This document shows, piece after piece, positions 1 to 14,643 of a DNA stretch of 64,000 nt. The notes under the pieces were generated by a model that made no database searches, was not told where the DNA came from, and saw only the letters and a program-made list of their open reading frames with translations. Both the position numbers and the translations under genes were made by a program. The stretch is from the NCBI GenBank assembly GCA_024305405.1, contig JAKNDB010000110.1, positions 372,001-436,000 on the forward strand, written 5' to 3'. This stretch comes from Dirofilaria immitis. Taxonomy: Eukaryota; Nematoda; Chromadorea; Rhabditida; Onchocercidae. Position 1 is the first letter of the stretch; each line of letters opens with the position of its first letter.

Positions 1-1075
1 GAAGAGAGTTGTACAATATAAGATGAATTAGCAAGTATTACTTGTGACCTGAAATATTTGATTTCCATTGTATTCTGCTACTATTTCTGATTTTTTTTTA
101 TTTGTTTCTGCAAATTTTTCAAATTCTTAGCAATTTTGATTTGAAATAATGTTATATCGTATTTGTTCATGATAATAGTTCATCCCACGTAAATAAATTA
201 CCATTTTGGTTTCAAACGTCTCCACTTCTGATATTTCTTCCACTTTTTCAATGTTTAACAGTAGTTCATATTGTACAATATTTTGATATTTCAAGATTTT
301 AAGTTCCAAATGTTTTTTTAATAGTAAATCACGTACTTTTTTATTAGCGTCATTTGTTTTCCACATTCCTTTTCTGCAATAAGATCTCTTCATCACGCTT
401 TGTATGAGCTAACACTTCCTCCTGTTCTTCATAACCATTATTCTAGCATACTTTATTGGAATTTGTTTTAATATCCTCTGAAATTATGCTGACTTGTCGA
501 ACCAGTGATTTTTCAGATATTTTCGATTGTGTAACCTGCTTAATTTGCAGCACCTTCTGCTTCTGTTATCTTTTTGCTTCTTTCGTTTGATTTTGCTCCT
601 CCATCTTTCCCTTAATTTGAACAATTTTTCAGAAAAGTTCTGTTCTAAACGGGTATTGCTGTCCGCAATTAGTTTCTATAAGTTATCGACAAACATGAAT
701 CCAGCTGCAGGTAGGTACTTCGTATGGATTCTTCGAGTACATTACCGTCTGCCATACATGTAATAACTATATTATATATCATCTGCAAGGTTCGTAAGTT
801 TAAATATTGATGTATAGGATGAAATATTAAAATAAATTTAAATTAGATCTCCTGATGCAGAGTTGGCATTAACAAAAGCGCACTAATCCTTTCGACTGAC
901 CAGGACTCATCATAAATAAAGTTATCGATGGAGCTGCTTTTAATAGCATTCGAATTGATTCCAAAGTGAATGCAAAAAATCTCATGTCCGGTGATTGTAT
1001 CTACAAATTTCGTATATTAGAGATTTTGGAAATTCAGCAAATAAGAATTTATGTTACTGTACTTCCTCTTATTCA
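1..1075. other. No gene recognised
   Basis: AT-rich sequence with only short open frames of poor codon character on either strand. A minus-strand frame at 127-396 shows no family resemblance and no convincing splice sites. I see no RNA gene or repeat here. Confidence 0.5.
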
Positions 1076-1517
<442 letters not shown>

Positions 1518-4500
1518 AGAACTGCTACCCTCCAATCCCATCTTTTTGCATTGTAGGAATATAACGGAAGAAAAGATCAGATAATCATGTTGATGACAAT
1601 TTTTGTGAAGACATAAAAGGATGAAGAAAGAAATTTACCTTATGTATGTAAACGTTTACTGGAGTTTCGTCTGTTGTTACAGAATTGCTTTCTTTTGTAA
1701 TGTTACTTAAAAATCTTTTTTTCAGATTTTGTAATTCGTTTTGATGTTCGTTACAGTGAATGGTATCATCAATCCATTTATAAAACTATGATAATTACTG
1801 CGCCCACCCTTCACTTTGAGAAAAATTAAAATAACAGAAATATAAATACCAGTATCATGGTAAGCTGCAATTATTGAAAGGCGTGTAGTGCTGTGAATCA
1901 ACCATATTCGCGTAAGAGTCCTAATTTTGATGTAACAAAGCAATACTAGACCAATTTAATTAACTTTAGTAAGTTGCATAAAATAGAAAAAATGAACAAT
2001 ATTAATGCAAATAGTTCTGTTATTAAGTTGCAAAGAAGTTCTCTTCTCTTTATTTATTTTATGCACTATAAATATATCATTTCTACACGTCAACTTCTGA
2101 CTCAAGTAAAAACCTATCATCTAGAAACTTTCTGTTGTAATATATTTAATTTCTTACATCATGTTTCCCAAAATGCTACAAAGAGTAAGACATTCAATTA
2201 TTACGATAACATCAGTATTTAGCGGTTTTCCTTCCCTTTCTTTGCACGCTTCGGAACTCGTTGATGAATTGAGAATAATAATGTACCGAGAAAATTAGCC
2301 AACTGAATTATCTATGTAGGAATTGTTTTCTTATAAGATCATAACTAATTTAGGAAGAAATAATTAAAATTTTCAATTGCTACGGTTATCATCATGATGG
2401 TCTGAATTTTAATGAGAAGCATGGATAGTGTTCGTTGGAGGGATCAGAGTGATATAAATACATACAATAAGTGTGGTGAACATTTGTGACAATATACGCT
2501 TTAATTAGTGAAGGAACATAATCCTCGAAATGTAGCTCTACCTGAATATTGCAAAGTATTGCAATCGTAAAACAGGGAGCAAAAAATTTAATGCTTTTAA
2601 TGTTAGGACACGTCTTTTTATGCGATGTAGTTTTACCAAAGCAATATTTTTCAAGCCAGAAAACACATTTTTTCAAATTCGACGACAAGGAATATGCAAT
2701 CCATGGAATAATTATCATGCAAACGATTTAACAGAAAATTTAATGGCAACTTTAAAGTTCGAACAATCTTTAGCAGGTTACAAACTTTAGCATCATTCCC
2801 AGTATTGTTGATATGATGCTCGCCGAATATCCGATCAAAAGGCAAAATTTGGATTCGAATCTGCTCGATTAGCATTTCTGCTTTAATTTTCTGTACAGAA
2901 CTTTCCACTATTGCATATGATTTCACAATTACGCCTAGTCGTTTCTCTCTGCAAATTAACATCTCCAATAAACCATTATTCTTCACCTTGTTATCTAAAA
3001 ATGTCATTTACTCATATGTGGGACACCAGTCTTCGGTTTCGATGCAATTTTAAATTTGAATTCAGTCTCATAACTTACACTTCACGTATATATCGCACAT
3101 CAGGATTTCATTTAATTCCCGACAAACAGTTGTTGACTCTAAATAGATTTGATTATGGATAACAGTTAACCAGGACCTTTTTTTCATTCGGGATTTGTTC
3201 AACGCCTAGAGAATTTTACTGCGTCATTTTTCCAGAATGTATGATGACGAAAACATTGATTGTCGTTTAAGCGATTAAAGGAACAATAAATATCACTGAT
3301 ATAATGGATGGGTTTGTGATAATAATGGCACAAAACGAAATGAATTAATGTTGTTTTGATGGTATGACAAGAGATGCTGCCTTGCTTCCGATAATTATGT
3401 ATAAGTAACAATAAAAGTAAGATAATCGATTGATCTTTATTCTTGAATAGAAGGGAAACAAATAAGCATGGAAATCCAGAAGTGTCCTGCATTCAATGAA
3501 TATCTGTATTTGGTCGGAAAAATTTATCTGATTCATTGGGCAACAGGTTGGGCTAACTAGTAAAGGACAGTAAGCACATTTCCGATATTTTATTGAGTAG
3601 TTATCCACACTGTTTAGAGTTTACAGCTGCAAAAATTGCTAAAATACAAACTCATGCAGATTACCTTTAAAAACTCGGCAATTTTCTTCGAATGGTTTGC
3701 TAAAGAAGCACTTATTAAAGTCTTATTTAAAAGTACATTGCTACGCCTATTTGTAAATCTAACGTTTTTCTTTCAGACTAGAATTGATATTTCTAAACAA
3801 GGCAACGAAATATTCTAACAGCACAACACTTTTATCAAAGAAGAAATGTTTAGAGGCAATTTGTGAGAAGCAACCAGCTAATACTTCTGTTGCTACTAGG
3901 AATAATTCATTGTTGATTAACACTGTTATTTTTGAAAAGAGAGATTAATAGTACGCACAGCTTTGTTTATCTCGGATATCAATCAAAAAGTCCATCTCTA
4001 GAGGAATTCTTAAAATTTGAAGAAATTGTAAGAAAATCACGAGGGACAAAAATTAAACAAAAAGGACAAAAATCGAAGACAGAATCTAAGAGACATTTCA
4101 TTCAATTTTAGAAATTAAGACTCAACAAATCTGTGAACATTAATTTTGAAAGCATAATATGTAGGCGAAGAATATAAGACGGTATGGATAGAACAAAAAT
4201 AAACTTTAGAGTGAGAATTTCCAAAATTCATTTTTTCAAAAATTATGCTTTGAAATTGAAGAATGATCGTTTGAATATTTTTACTTTATCTTATCCATCT
4301 TTGAAACGCATATGCAAATTTCATGCTTTGTACTTCATTAAGTTACTACGATAAGCAATGATAAATGATAAGAGATGATTAGTGATAAAAAGAACATGAT
4401 TCTCACCTAGTCAACACAACACGTCTTATTATAACGCTTCATCGTACCAAACCAACATTATCCCTTCCCGAACACATTCCTTAAGGAAAAAGAAATATCT

Positions 4501-5500
4501 CATATCTTACCGACTGGTTGGCTTACCGACTGGTTGGCTTTATGTCCCTCAGCCCGCAACAAAGAAATTTTCAAATGTGCTTGATGTAGCGTTGGATTCA
4601 TGCTCTGTTGTACCGTATTTAGTATTATTATTCTTAGCCTAGTAATAGCAGATTTGTGAACCTTAAAGTTCCTAAGGTAAGGTAGAGTGAAGCGGTTATC
4701 AGCACCGTAATATCTTGCTGGGAAATACGTTTGTCACGTAATCCAATTTTATTTATTCTTCGCGTATATCCTTATCAATAACTTATAGCTTTATGAGCTG
4801 TGCTTCATTTTTGTCTGGTTGTACTATTTGCCGTCAAGGGCACAAAAAGCCTGTGCAAGTTCAGGATGTTGGATATATTTACTTCTGCTTGAGGCTAAGA
4901 TGACATTTATTTTGATATTTGAATGATTAATACTTTAGGTTAGCCAGAATTCTGATTGATCGGTGTGATCAAAATTGTTTATACTGTTAGAGTTGATTAC
5001 TAAGATGAAATAGTGGTTTAGTAGTATTTTGCGTGTATATCTATCGAAGATATTATTTTTTGTTTTTGAATTTTAATAAGAAAACATAATTTCGTCACTT
5101 GGAAAGTGGTAACGAAGGGATTGAGAGTTCTTTGATCCTAATTAGAGCAAATCGTAAAGCAAAGGAAGTGGCGTCTATAAAGCCGAATCAAAACCGATGA
5201 ATTAGGCCTTCAAACTATGATGCGCTACTGCATCAAGGATCGAAGTAATTTCTCGATCCTAGTACTATTCAAATATTTGCTTTACTTTGGAATATGATCA
5301 GGAACTTTTTCCTTCTTTAAATGAAAGTCAAAAGTGCATTTTATTCTTGGTATTAAGAGAACCGAAGTGCAAGATATTTTGAATAGTTCATGTCGCTGGG
5401 ATCGCGACGAAATTCCCTAATGAAACAAAATATATACATTCATAAGGGAGATTGTAGGTCATGATGTTATAAATCATGTTAGTCGTCATGTTTATGTGCT
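1518..5500. other. Intergenic stretch, no gene recognised
   Basis: Four kilobases without a frame that I can link to a family or to consistent splice sites. It holds a 16-bp tandem duplication at 4506-4539 and a small perfect hairpin (7-bp stem, ggatcga/tcgatcc) at 5237-5259. The last few hundred bases lie upstream of the plus-strand lipid-transfer gene and should hold its promoter and 5' leader. Confidence 0.5.
4506..4539. repeat. 16-bp tandem duplication
   Basis: The unit cttaccgactggttgg occurs twice head to tail, followed by ctt. It lies in non-coding sequence and has no evident function. Confidence 0.95.
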
Positions 5501-5522
5501 TTAAATAAAGAGGATACTTCTC

Positions 5523-5882
5523 ATGACCTCAGAACTTCGGAATGGCGCAAGAGATCCTATGAACAACATGATTTTCACTAGATGTGCTCCACGAGGTCAG
5601 TTGGATGAGCATATCGAACATCGTTTGATCTCTCCTTTGAGTTATGACATCGTCATTAAGACCATCTCATTGGTTTTATTGAATTTGTGTTATTGGTCTT
5701 GTAATTGTTGCTGCTCGTTGAATTTAATTACCCAGCTATCATTGGAAGACAGAAAGAACGGCGCAGAGATTTGTGGAAATAATTGGTCTTTAAATAGGAA
5801 AATGAACTATTATGTTTTTACATTTTTTTTTACAGATTACAATTACGAATATTCGGAAATAAATGCGAAAGCAATCTGTTAA
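5523..5882 (+). other. Open frame upstream of the BLTP3-like gene, probably leader
   Basis: A 119-codon frame ends 6 bases before the ATG of the BLTP3-like gene. It has a hydrophobic middle rich in Leu and Cys but no signal-peptide layout or known motif. The protein family does not need an N-terminal extension, since its conserved start (MASIIKNQ) sits at the ATG at 5889. I take this frame as chance or 5' leader. I cannot exclude a small upstream coding frame. Confidence 0.25.
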
Positions 5883-5888
5883 TTAACA

Positions 5889-8800
5889 ATGGCAAGTATT
5901 ATCAAGAATCAGATTATCAAGCATCTTTCAAAGTAATTTCTGAATATATTTTCATTATGCTTTTTTGGTCTTTTGCAAACTTTTCTGAATTTCATAGGCT
6001 TTTTCGAAAAATATCGTTTTAAAAGAAATGTGAGAAACAATGCATCACTTTCATCGAATTTCAGATTTGTTCGGAATATTACAGCTGATCAAATCAGTGT
6101 GCAGATTTTGAGTGGTAAAGGCGAACTAAAAACATAGAGTTGAACGAAATTGTTTTAAGTGAAGTTAGTTTTTTTCGATATGATTGTATTTCCCATTTAC
6201 TTTTTTAAAGATATTTTTATTGCCTTGGAATAGATCGGAAATGGTTTCCAATATTTATTAACCAATATCTCTAAGATTTGAACTGGTTGATTATCAAACG
6301 TTACTGTTTCTCCTTATTTTTCAAGTTGGAAATAATACGTGAGATAATTATTGAGAGAAACATCTGTTATATTACTTGTCATTTATAGAACGTGAAACTA
6401 GAAGTCATTCATTTCTAGCTTCCTATTATTGTTTACTATCGTTTTTACATAAAAATTCGTGTGAATGTACGGCTTTTTATGGCAGTCCGTTTTACAATAT
6501 GGTAAAATAAGCATCTCAATAAACAAATGTATACATTTATGTTTCTGCAGGTACTTGAATTACCAACATGGTTACGAGTTAAACGAGCAATTTGTAACAG
6601 AATAGCTGTCAAGGTTCCGTGGACGAAATTAAAATCACAACCAGTTCAACTAGTAATTTTTTATTTCGCATTTGAAATTCGAAATTAGCAGAACTGAGCA
6701 AAATATTTTGATCAAGATCATAAATTTTCTGTTATAATCATTTTCGTCAAGTTTTTTTAAACATTAACATTGGATCATTGTGATCTTATTCGAAACAAAG
6801 TACCAAATTGAGATTAAAATCTTTCCGTTCCGGAAAATATTGCTTCGAATATTGCATTTTTCTTTTTTTTTGCAATCCTGTTTTCAGTTTATTGATGAAA
6901 TACGGGTAGAGGTTGAACTTAGTTGCGATGAAATTGTTGGTTATGACTCAAATCCTTTGAGGTAATTTGTTCACCAACAAGATTTATATGTTTAATTTTT
7001 AAGTGAGATATTCGTGGTAACTATTAGAGCATACAAATTATTATTCCAGTGTCTTGGGCGATTCAACATATGGATTTGCTAATCGAGTTGCGGAAGGGAT
7101 GTCACTTTATGTTAGTTCAGTCGAGATTAATTTTGATTCTGGCGTTTTTCGAGGTTCTCTGACGGTCAGTTTCTAAACGTCGTATTCATTTGTGCAACTA
7201 TAGTTGTATTCTGAAATTTCTGTACAAGTAGTGAAAAATTTTTTGTCATGAAATCTTCTATTTAGCTCTCGAGGTTGGCAGTTGAAAGCAAAAGTCCAAG
7301 TTGGCAACCAGTTAGTGATTTGCGATATACTCGAATATCAGATACGGCTACTCGTAGATTGCTGATGTTTAAAATGGTTTATTTTTAGAGATATTTCGTA
7401 ATATTGTTTGGCGGTCTTCCTTTTTGTCCCCTCAATTTATTTTTAGTTTGAATATTTTTCGTTTATCCGTTTTTTATTTTCTACAATCTTTTATCTTCTA
7501 ATGGTTTTATAAACTATGATTGTTTCAGGTTACGTGGCAATTATTGCGAATCGAAGCATCCGCGCAAGCTAAATCACCACGAAATGTGATAAATGCTCCA
7601 TTAAGATTGATAACTAGCAGTGGGAAGAGTAGAATCTGCGTGAAAAAGTCCACCGATGGTACGAATTTACTTAAAAAGAAAAATGTAGTGGTATTATCTG
7701 TGTCTCAGTTGATTGTATTATGTCCATTATTGGGCTAAATGGAAGAAATTAAAAAGTCTTTTTAGATGGCAGCGTTCTTGGTGGTCGTATCCAAATAATA
7801 CTAGACGATATTTTATGGATTGCCACTTTACCGCAAGTGCGCTCTGCGATCACATTTTATGATCATATCATGAATATTATTAAAGCAGCTCCTATGAAAG
7901 TGTCGATATTACAAGCGCAGGTTGGTTATTCGTATAGTTTTCAATGTTTGCTGTTTTTTGTTTCATTACCAAAGATAAAATTCATGCTTGATAGCTTTGC
8001 ACATGATCAGATTTATTGTAAATCCTTGTTTTTTTTTTGTGCTATTATTCATTTATCCTTAAAGCGTATCGATATAAAACTCTTGCCAATGAACAAATCA
8101 CCATCTTCAATTCCGGTTTCAAATATATTTCGCAACTTCGATTTTGAGCTTACGTCATATCATGTTTATGTTGGAAAAATTGATCTTCATCTTTGTGATG
8201 ATAATCAAATCTCAAACGGTATTACTTTTTTCCGTATTACTTTTTTCCGTTCCAGCTTTTCTTCTTTTTTTTTCAAGGATAGGGGATATCTTTAGGAAAA
8301 AGAAAATTTTGTTCGGGAATTATTATTAATATAAAGCCCACTTGTTCAGTAACTTCTTAAATGCAAATAATGCAATTTCGCGTAACTTAAGATTTTTCTC
8401 TATATTTTTGTTTCATTCTGGATTTCAAAATTGCTGTTGATCAATTTCATTTATTTGTATTTTCCTTTTAATTCTGGTTTTCTTGACTAATTTAATGAAC
8501 TAGTTTAATCAATTTCCTAGATTATCCTAAGGATTGGGATATTATTTGTGGTGCATTACAAGTAACTTTACTGCGACTCTCTGTTGATTTTTATCCAACT
8601 AATAACGCTGTATCTGATCGCAGTGACTGGATTCGATATGATAATGCGAATCATTGTGCTGCATGGGCCCATAAAATATTGCAGTTTCACTTGCGAAAGC
8701 TTTGCACTGAATTGGGTTTGAATTCACTTTTTTGCAGCGGAATTTCAAGATGAGGATTGAATAGTGTTTCTCATCACTTAATTTTTCTTTTATTTGCAGT

Positions 8801-10965
8801 AATTTGTCTCATCAGTGTTCCAAGTTTTATTTATCACTTTCCATTTTGCTTTTCATTTCCTTTTGTAGATAAAAATGCACAAGATCAAATAGTTGATATG
8901 TGGCCGAAGTTAATGTCTCAAAATTGCGTAATACGAATGTATGATATTATTGTCCAGTGTGTGACGGATATGAATTCCAAAAAGAAGCACTCTTTAATTT
9001 GTTCATGTCTGATCGTAAATCAAATACTTCAATGCGAGGCGATGTTCCTCTTTTCCATCTCGAATTTGCTTCTTTTATCATCCGGCATCTGAAAATTTTC
9101 CACGTAATATTTCCACTCATTTAATTAAAGTATTTAATAGTTTGCCTTTGGGAATAACTTTATGACGTTAATATCCATTTCTGATTTACTACTTAATTAT
9201 TACTTTTATGGAGAATCTTGATTGATTAGTTTTCAGTGCCCTCAAACATTACCCATCTTTTACTCGGTCCATTTTTCTTCGTAATTGATCAAAGAACGAT
9301 TCGATGGCTCTTATTCATAATCGATGATATTAAATATGCTTTAGTAAGTCTGGGAATCATCTCCAATTTTTTTAGGAATTTTCGACAAATTTTCATCAAA
9401 TATAATTTTATTCAAGCAAATTATATTTACAGCAAATCTCCAACGCAATGCCTGAAGTCAGGAAAATACCTAAAACCTCTTTACGCATTAATTTGCTTAT
9501 GCCCAAGGTACATATATATTATTGAGATAAATCTCCGTTCCATCAAAGATGATTTTTTGTTGGTTTCTTCTTGATTTTCAGTATGCTGAAGTTAGAGGTT
9601 AAGGAAAGACGATTTCTAATGAATTGCTATTTGTCTTTCAAACAAAATTTTGTTTCCTTATGCGTCATTGTGGAAATTTTGACAGTTTTGGCCTCTCTGT
9701 TTTCAGTTATTTCTTATATTTATTTAATATAATGTAAAATGATACAAAATTCCAGATAATAGTACCGTTAAGAGAGCCGTTTGTATCAGATACACGTTTT
9801 TCACGTAGGATTGTGATAAACATGAGCAATTTGCTGGCTACCAATTGCGAAGTAGTTTCTGGTGATGAATCAGATTCATTTTTCAAATCGATTTCACCAA
9901 GGATAATCGATTTTATTGATTGTGTTGATTTGCTAGTTAGCAAGGAGAAGTTGAAGGAATTCATCTTTCAGTTAAACCAAGATTCGTGTGAGCACAATGA
10001 CCAAGGTGACATCACGCTTTTTATTATCTTTCCAGAATTCGGAGTTCAAAATCCCTGTACAAAACAACAGCTTTCTCGCTCTGAAAAGACCGAAAATATT
10101 TTTTTAGTCTTTCATTTTTTTTCTGCTAATTGATATTCTGGACAATAAAAAACAAATCAGTCGCCTGTTTGTGCGATTTAAATATGTATAATTTCAAGAA
10201 TGCTCTACGATATTCTGTTTTTGTGATTCATTTTTGATTCGCCACTTAAAACAGTTTTAGCTGAGCGGATTTGGATAAGTACATCACCGGTTTGGATAGA
10301 TACAGATTTTGGAGAGAGAACATCGAATACACCCTTACTTGCTGATGTCGCTTTTCATGCGCTTCTTAATGTGAAACCAATGAAGGTTAGATATTTGGAA
10401 TTCATTTTCAAGTACAGTTTGAGTACATTTTTTTCTGAATATACATTTTTGGAAAATTTTAAATTCTTCTCTGGCTTTTATAGTGAAATTCAAAATTAAA
10501 AAAAACTGACGATGACGAACGAAAGAAATGATTCTGGTATTTTTGCTTTTCAGATAAGCATAGCACTACAACCGATGTGGAAGATTCGGATTGCGGTTAA
10601 TCATTTTCAGTTCCTTCAAATCATGCGTTTGATTTCTTATATGTCAGCTTTTGTAGATCAACTTGTTAGTGATCAAAAATTTTTTTCGTCTACTCGTAGC
10701 AATGGAAATGGTGCAACAGTTGAATTGGTTTGCTTCTTGGAAGAGGTATATCCTTTTAATTGATGGTTTTGACATTATGGAAACTTAATTTTTCAATTTA
10801 TATTTGCGTTTTCTAGAAATAAATGCTAAATAAATTCTATTTTTATGTGAATTTAACCAAATCTAGGTTGAACTTAATATCATACTACCAAATCAGCCAA
10901 TTCCAACTCCGTACGATCTTCACGAAACAATGCTGCAATCACCAACAATGTCTTCAGATGGCTAG
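5889..10965 (+). CDS. BLTP3-like (UHRF1BP1/SHIP164 family) lipid transfer protein, N-terminal chorein half
   Basis: Seventeen exons give about 754 residues: 5889-5932, 6065-6163, 6551-6652, 6888-6961, 7050-7164, 7266-7376, 7529-7658, 7766-7920, 8065-8218, 8521-8715, 8869-9103, 9237-9343, 9433-9507, 9756-10005, 10261-10385, 10554-10745, 10867-10965. The start MASIIKNQIIKHLSK and motifs such as ELPTWL, PWTKLK, TWQLLRIEA and PLRLIT match the N-terminal chorein/RBG region of UHRF1BP1 and UHRF1BP1L, proteins that form a hydrophobic groove moving lipid between apposed membranes. All exon phases agree if one base is added in homopolymers at 6128-6132, 8979-8983 and 9065-9067. The frame ends in TAG at 10963-10965, about half the length of vertebrate homologues; matching C-terminal exons appear at 35.0-37.8 kb on the same strand. 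Either this is a complete short protein or the last exon is alternative and the gene runs on across the LRR cluster. Confidence 0.85.
8219..8250. repeat. 15-bp tandem duplication inside an intron
   Basis: The unit gtattacttttttcc occurs twice immediately after the splice donor at the end of the ninth exon of the BLTP3-like gene. The donor GTATTA is the start of the first copy. Confidence 0.85.
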
Positions 10966-11148
10966 TTTTTTCTGCAGAATTTTTGTAGAACTTCTTACGA
11001 AGAATGCATGTCTGTAGTTTTTGTTTATATAACTATCTTCCTTGCCTTACTGAAACTTCACATTTTTTGTTGTAAATTTATTTAAATATCCACTCTTAAT
11101 TACACAGGATTTATTACACACGACCTGTGTTGTGCTGCGGTTCAAATA

Positions 11149-14100
11149 TTATAGTAATTTGTTATTTGCTGAAGGATAACATGGGTGAAACTTGAAATAC
11201 AAATACGAATAAATTTGTGGCTTTTCTATAAAATGAAAATTTATTAGCACCTTTTTGATTCGCTCCGTTTTTTGAGGTTTCATAGTTATAGCATAAAAAT
11301 CTGGAAATTACTGCTGTTTTTGATCCTGCTCTTGCACTGAATCCACATGACTATCTGACACAAATTCCACGAATTCCCTTTACCTTTCTGTTGGATGCGT
11401 ATATATGGTGGTAACTGAGCTCGAATTTTCTCCAAATGTTTGTCTAATCGCGAAATTCGTTCAGCCTAGTAGGAAATATTGACAACTTTTATTCGAGAAT
11501 AATTTAAAATTTAGGTAATTTTTGTTACTCTTTAGTAGCTTAATTTTTACTCAGTTTCTAAATTCTTGATTTTATCTCCATCTGATTTTCCTACCCATTC
11601 AAATAGTGATCCTTCCTAAATTTATTTATTATGATGCTCACTTGAGTTGTTTCGTTCTTGAGATTTTTACCAAGTAGAGCAGTGTCTGCTTGTTCCGACT
11701 GTGTCGGTAAATGATATCGTAGAAAAGGTGATGTTCGATATCCGTTAGGTCGTTGTGAAAGACGCATAAACCTCTCAGTGTTGAATTTCTTGCTGTGAAT
11801 ACTATTTGGATGAGCATTTAGAGACTCATATGTTGTTGCAGTTGTTGATGCTGTAGTTGTTTTTGTTTCCAAAGGTAACATTGAAATTGTTTTGTTAACT
11901 TCTGAAATTGAATCGAGGAATTTCTTCACGGCAAGGTTTTCATATTTTCTCCATAAAATCAGGTCATGAAACAAACTGTTCATTTGACGATTTTGTCTGC
12001 CAAAATCGTAATTAAAAAAAAATACTTGGCATGGATTTCAGGCAACAGAGTGGCGGTTGTGGTGCATCACCATTTTTAGGACATACATCATCCAAGTTAT
12101 TCGTGTAATTTGTCTGACAGATTAAATTGGGCTCCGTTGTAAGGTTTATGGCCTCTTTTCCATTCATTACATGGAAGCCATCTTGTAGGCAAACCATTGG
12201 ATTTTCTGAATAAAATCAGTAAGTATTTAAATATCAGTATCATTTATCGTTCGAGATTTTCATCTTTCAATGTTTGAAAACGGATACAACATCTCTGGAT
12301 GAGAGAAACACTGATTTTTTGATAATTGAAACCATTAATTATTAGCAAAATTTTTGAAGACTATTGATGAAATAAACCTTGTAATCGAACCATCAGATAA
12401 TCAGAGCCAATAATGGCACTTGGTTCGATGATGTATATTTTATTGTGTGACAAATCCAAAGTATGCAGATTAGCTAGATGCGCGAAACTTAAGGGCTAAA
12501 ATATAATTTGATTCTATTTTAAGAAAATTTAAGAATATAACAATTAATGTTTGGTTCAAATCTCGAAAAAAGTTCTCAGCAATGTAAAGATCATAACTCT
12601 AAAAACGAGATGATCAACATTTTTTATGGAACTATTAAGGTCGGATAATGCTAAAATTATATCACCTCTATTGTCCTGATGTTGTTGTGGGCAAGAGATA
12701 CCTGTCGTAGAAATGGTGTACCTTGGAACAAATTTGGTGATACGGATCCCAAACAGTTGTTTCGTAGCCATAATAAAAGTAATGGTGTAGTTGCAAATGC
12801 TCCAGGTGCTATATCCTGAAGTCCGTGTTAATATAACGAAACCTAGTAATGAGTTTTTTGCTGGACTGACTTTAATTTTTGTATCTTAGCTTCATGTTCT
12901 TTTCATCAAATAATGTACAGAAAATGTGATTTTGGTAGTAACCTTTATTTGATTTCCTTCAAGATTGAGATGTTGCAGATGTTCCAGACCAGAAAACATG
13001 TCGCTCGTTATTTTAGTGAAATAGTTATAGCTCATGTCGATGACCTGAGACAGCAACCAATAAAGAAGCGGCAAACAGTTTGGTTTTATTCATAAAATTT
13101 TAGTTTCTTCATGATTTTTGTTTTTTGTCGTAAATATTTTTGTAACATCCTCGCAATAAATAAAATTTTTCCTAGTAGTTTTAGAACTGGAATAGTTTTG
13201 TTTCAACTTCGCGTAAAAATAAAATGTTTACTTGGACTTGTTTGAACTGATGTAGTACTCCCGTCTCGATAGTTTCTAAATTGTTATTACCCAGATAAAG
13301 ATAGCGAAGATTCTCGGCTTGTGGCATGAAATTACTTTCAATCGTAGAAATTTTATTCCCGATGAGTGAGAGGATTGTCAGGCTGCTTAAATTAGTTAAC
13401 TGCTTGCTCTCCAATTGTTTAATCTAAATTTGAAATTTTAATTACATTTTCAGTAATCCGACTACTGAGTTCGTTGTTTCGTACATTACCTTACGAAGAC
13501 CTGAAGTCACACTTAGAATTCTTAGATCAATCTTTGAACTTTTTGGAAGAGAATAGAAGAAACTTTTCGGAAGAATAATACCGAATTTTAGAATTTGCTA
13601 CGTACTGGATAGAATTTCTTGCATTCTTAATAATGTGTATTAATGATTTCAATTTGATCGGTTTTTATCATTTAGTTGCCTACCTCGTTGTATTTCATGT
13701 GTAGACCAATAAGATTATCCAGACCTTTAAGAGCTTCAGAAGGTACAGCTGACAAGCAGTTATTATCAAGGATTAAGTTTTGTAAAGTTTCCTTCACATC
13801 ATTGAATACTGATCCTTCGATGTTGCAAATCTGAGTGAACTTTTCTCAAAAAGCCATATTTCTTATTTATTAGTTTGTTTTCTTAATCTAGAAAGGCTAG
13901 ATATAGAATTTTGTTTTAAATATTGTCAACTTTATATGATTTGAGAAAGTAAATGCTTAAATTTCATAAATTTTACCTGATTACATTCAAGATTTAAGTC
14001 GATCAGACTCGACATATTCTGGAATACTGGTCCCTAATATCCCCAATATTGTTACAGCGTAGGCTTAGTACACGTAGAGCACGCATCGCGATAAGTGAAT

Positions 14101-14643
14101 CGGTTGGGATAGCGCTGAGCTTATTTTTGGAAATTGAAAGCTCAAGCATAACAGATTCCAAACCACGAAATGCTTGTGGATGCAGCGCACGGATACGATT
14201 GTTGTCGAGAATTAACTTCTTGATCCGCAAATTTCTGAACGCATTTCGTCCGATCTGTGTTGCGCAAATAGACTTTAGTAAAAATGATTTGACATGAAGT
14301 CCGAAACTCAGAACTGAAGTAATTTATAAAATCCTAAATTATTTTGAGTATTCGAACAAACGATTTTAAGATTTCATCTTCTCTCATTTCGAAACGAGTA
14401 ATTTTTCAAAAATATAACCTCGACAATGTTAGCATTTTCAAGTGCTAGTTCGCGTATTTCAATTGGTGTCTTTTTGAGCTGTTCCACCACTGCCGGTCCG
14501 TTTTGGCCGCTACATCGGATCACGACACCATCAATATAGGCAAAACAAGAACAAGTTGTTTGATTTTTTAGGAATGCAGGACAAAATGCGAATGCATAAT
14601 TGGTGAATATGTAGAAAAGTAGAATCACTCTGTACTTCGCCAT
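11149..14643 (-). CDS. LRR gene A: secreted extracellular LRR protein, SYM-1-like
   Basis: About 660 residues from 11 exons: 14419-14643, 13977-14254, 13684-13830, 13232-13423, 12943-13044, 12666-12815, 12378-12495, 12026-12205, 11642-11996, 11384-11465, 11149-11300. The start MAKYRVILLFYIFTNYAFA is a signal peptide, followed by a Cys-rich LRR N-cap (CPAF...CSCF...IRCS), about ten extracellular LRRs (LxxLxLxxNxI) and an LRR C-cap beginning ENPMVC. The tail is Thr/Ser-rich with no membrane segment, so the protein is probably secreted. C. elegans SYM-1, a secreted LRR-only protein of the embryonic apical matrix, has this architecture and size. Frame is kept only with an extra base in CCC at 14032-14034 and in TTTT at 11991-11994. 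The last intron is uncertain: without it translation stops at 11286. The gene ends tail-to-tail about 180 bp from the BLTP3-like N-terminal half. Confidence 0.88.

Noticed and set aside
2392..3818. Series of overlapping short frames on both strands
   Set aside because: No motif, no consistent splice phase, composition as expected for random AT-rich DNA.
5237..5259. Perfect 7-bp hairpin as a possible small RNA or terminator
   Set aside because: Too short, no T-run or conserved context, and rho-independent terminators are not expected in an animal genome.
5889..10965. Reading the BLTP3-like gene as a pseudogene because of frameshifts
   Set aside because: Only single-base homopolymer losses occur, splice sites and phases are intact across 17 exons, and the same error type is found in every other gene of the window.
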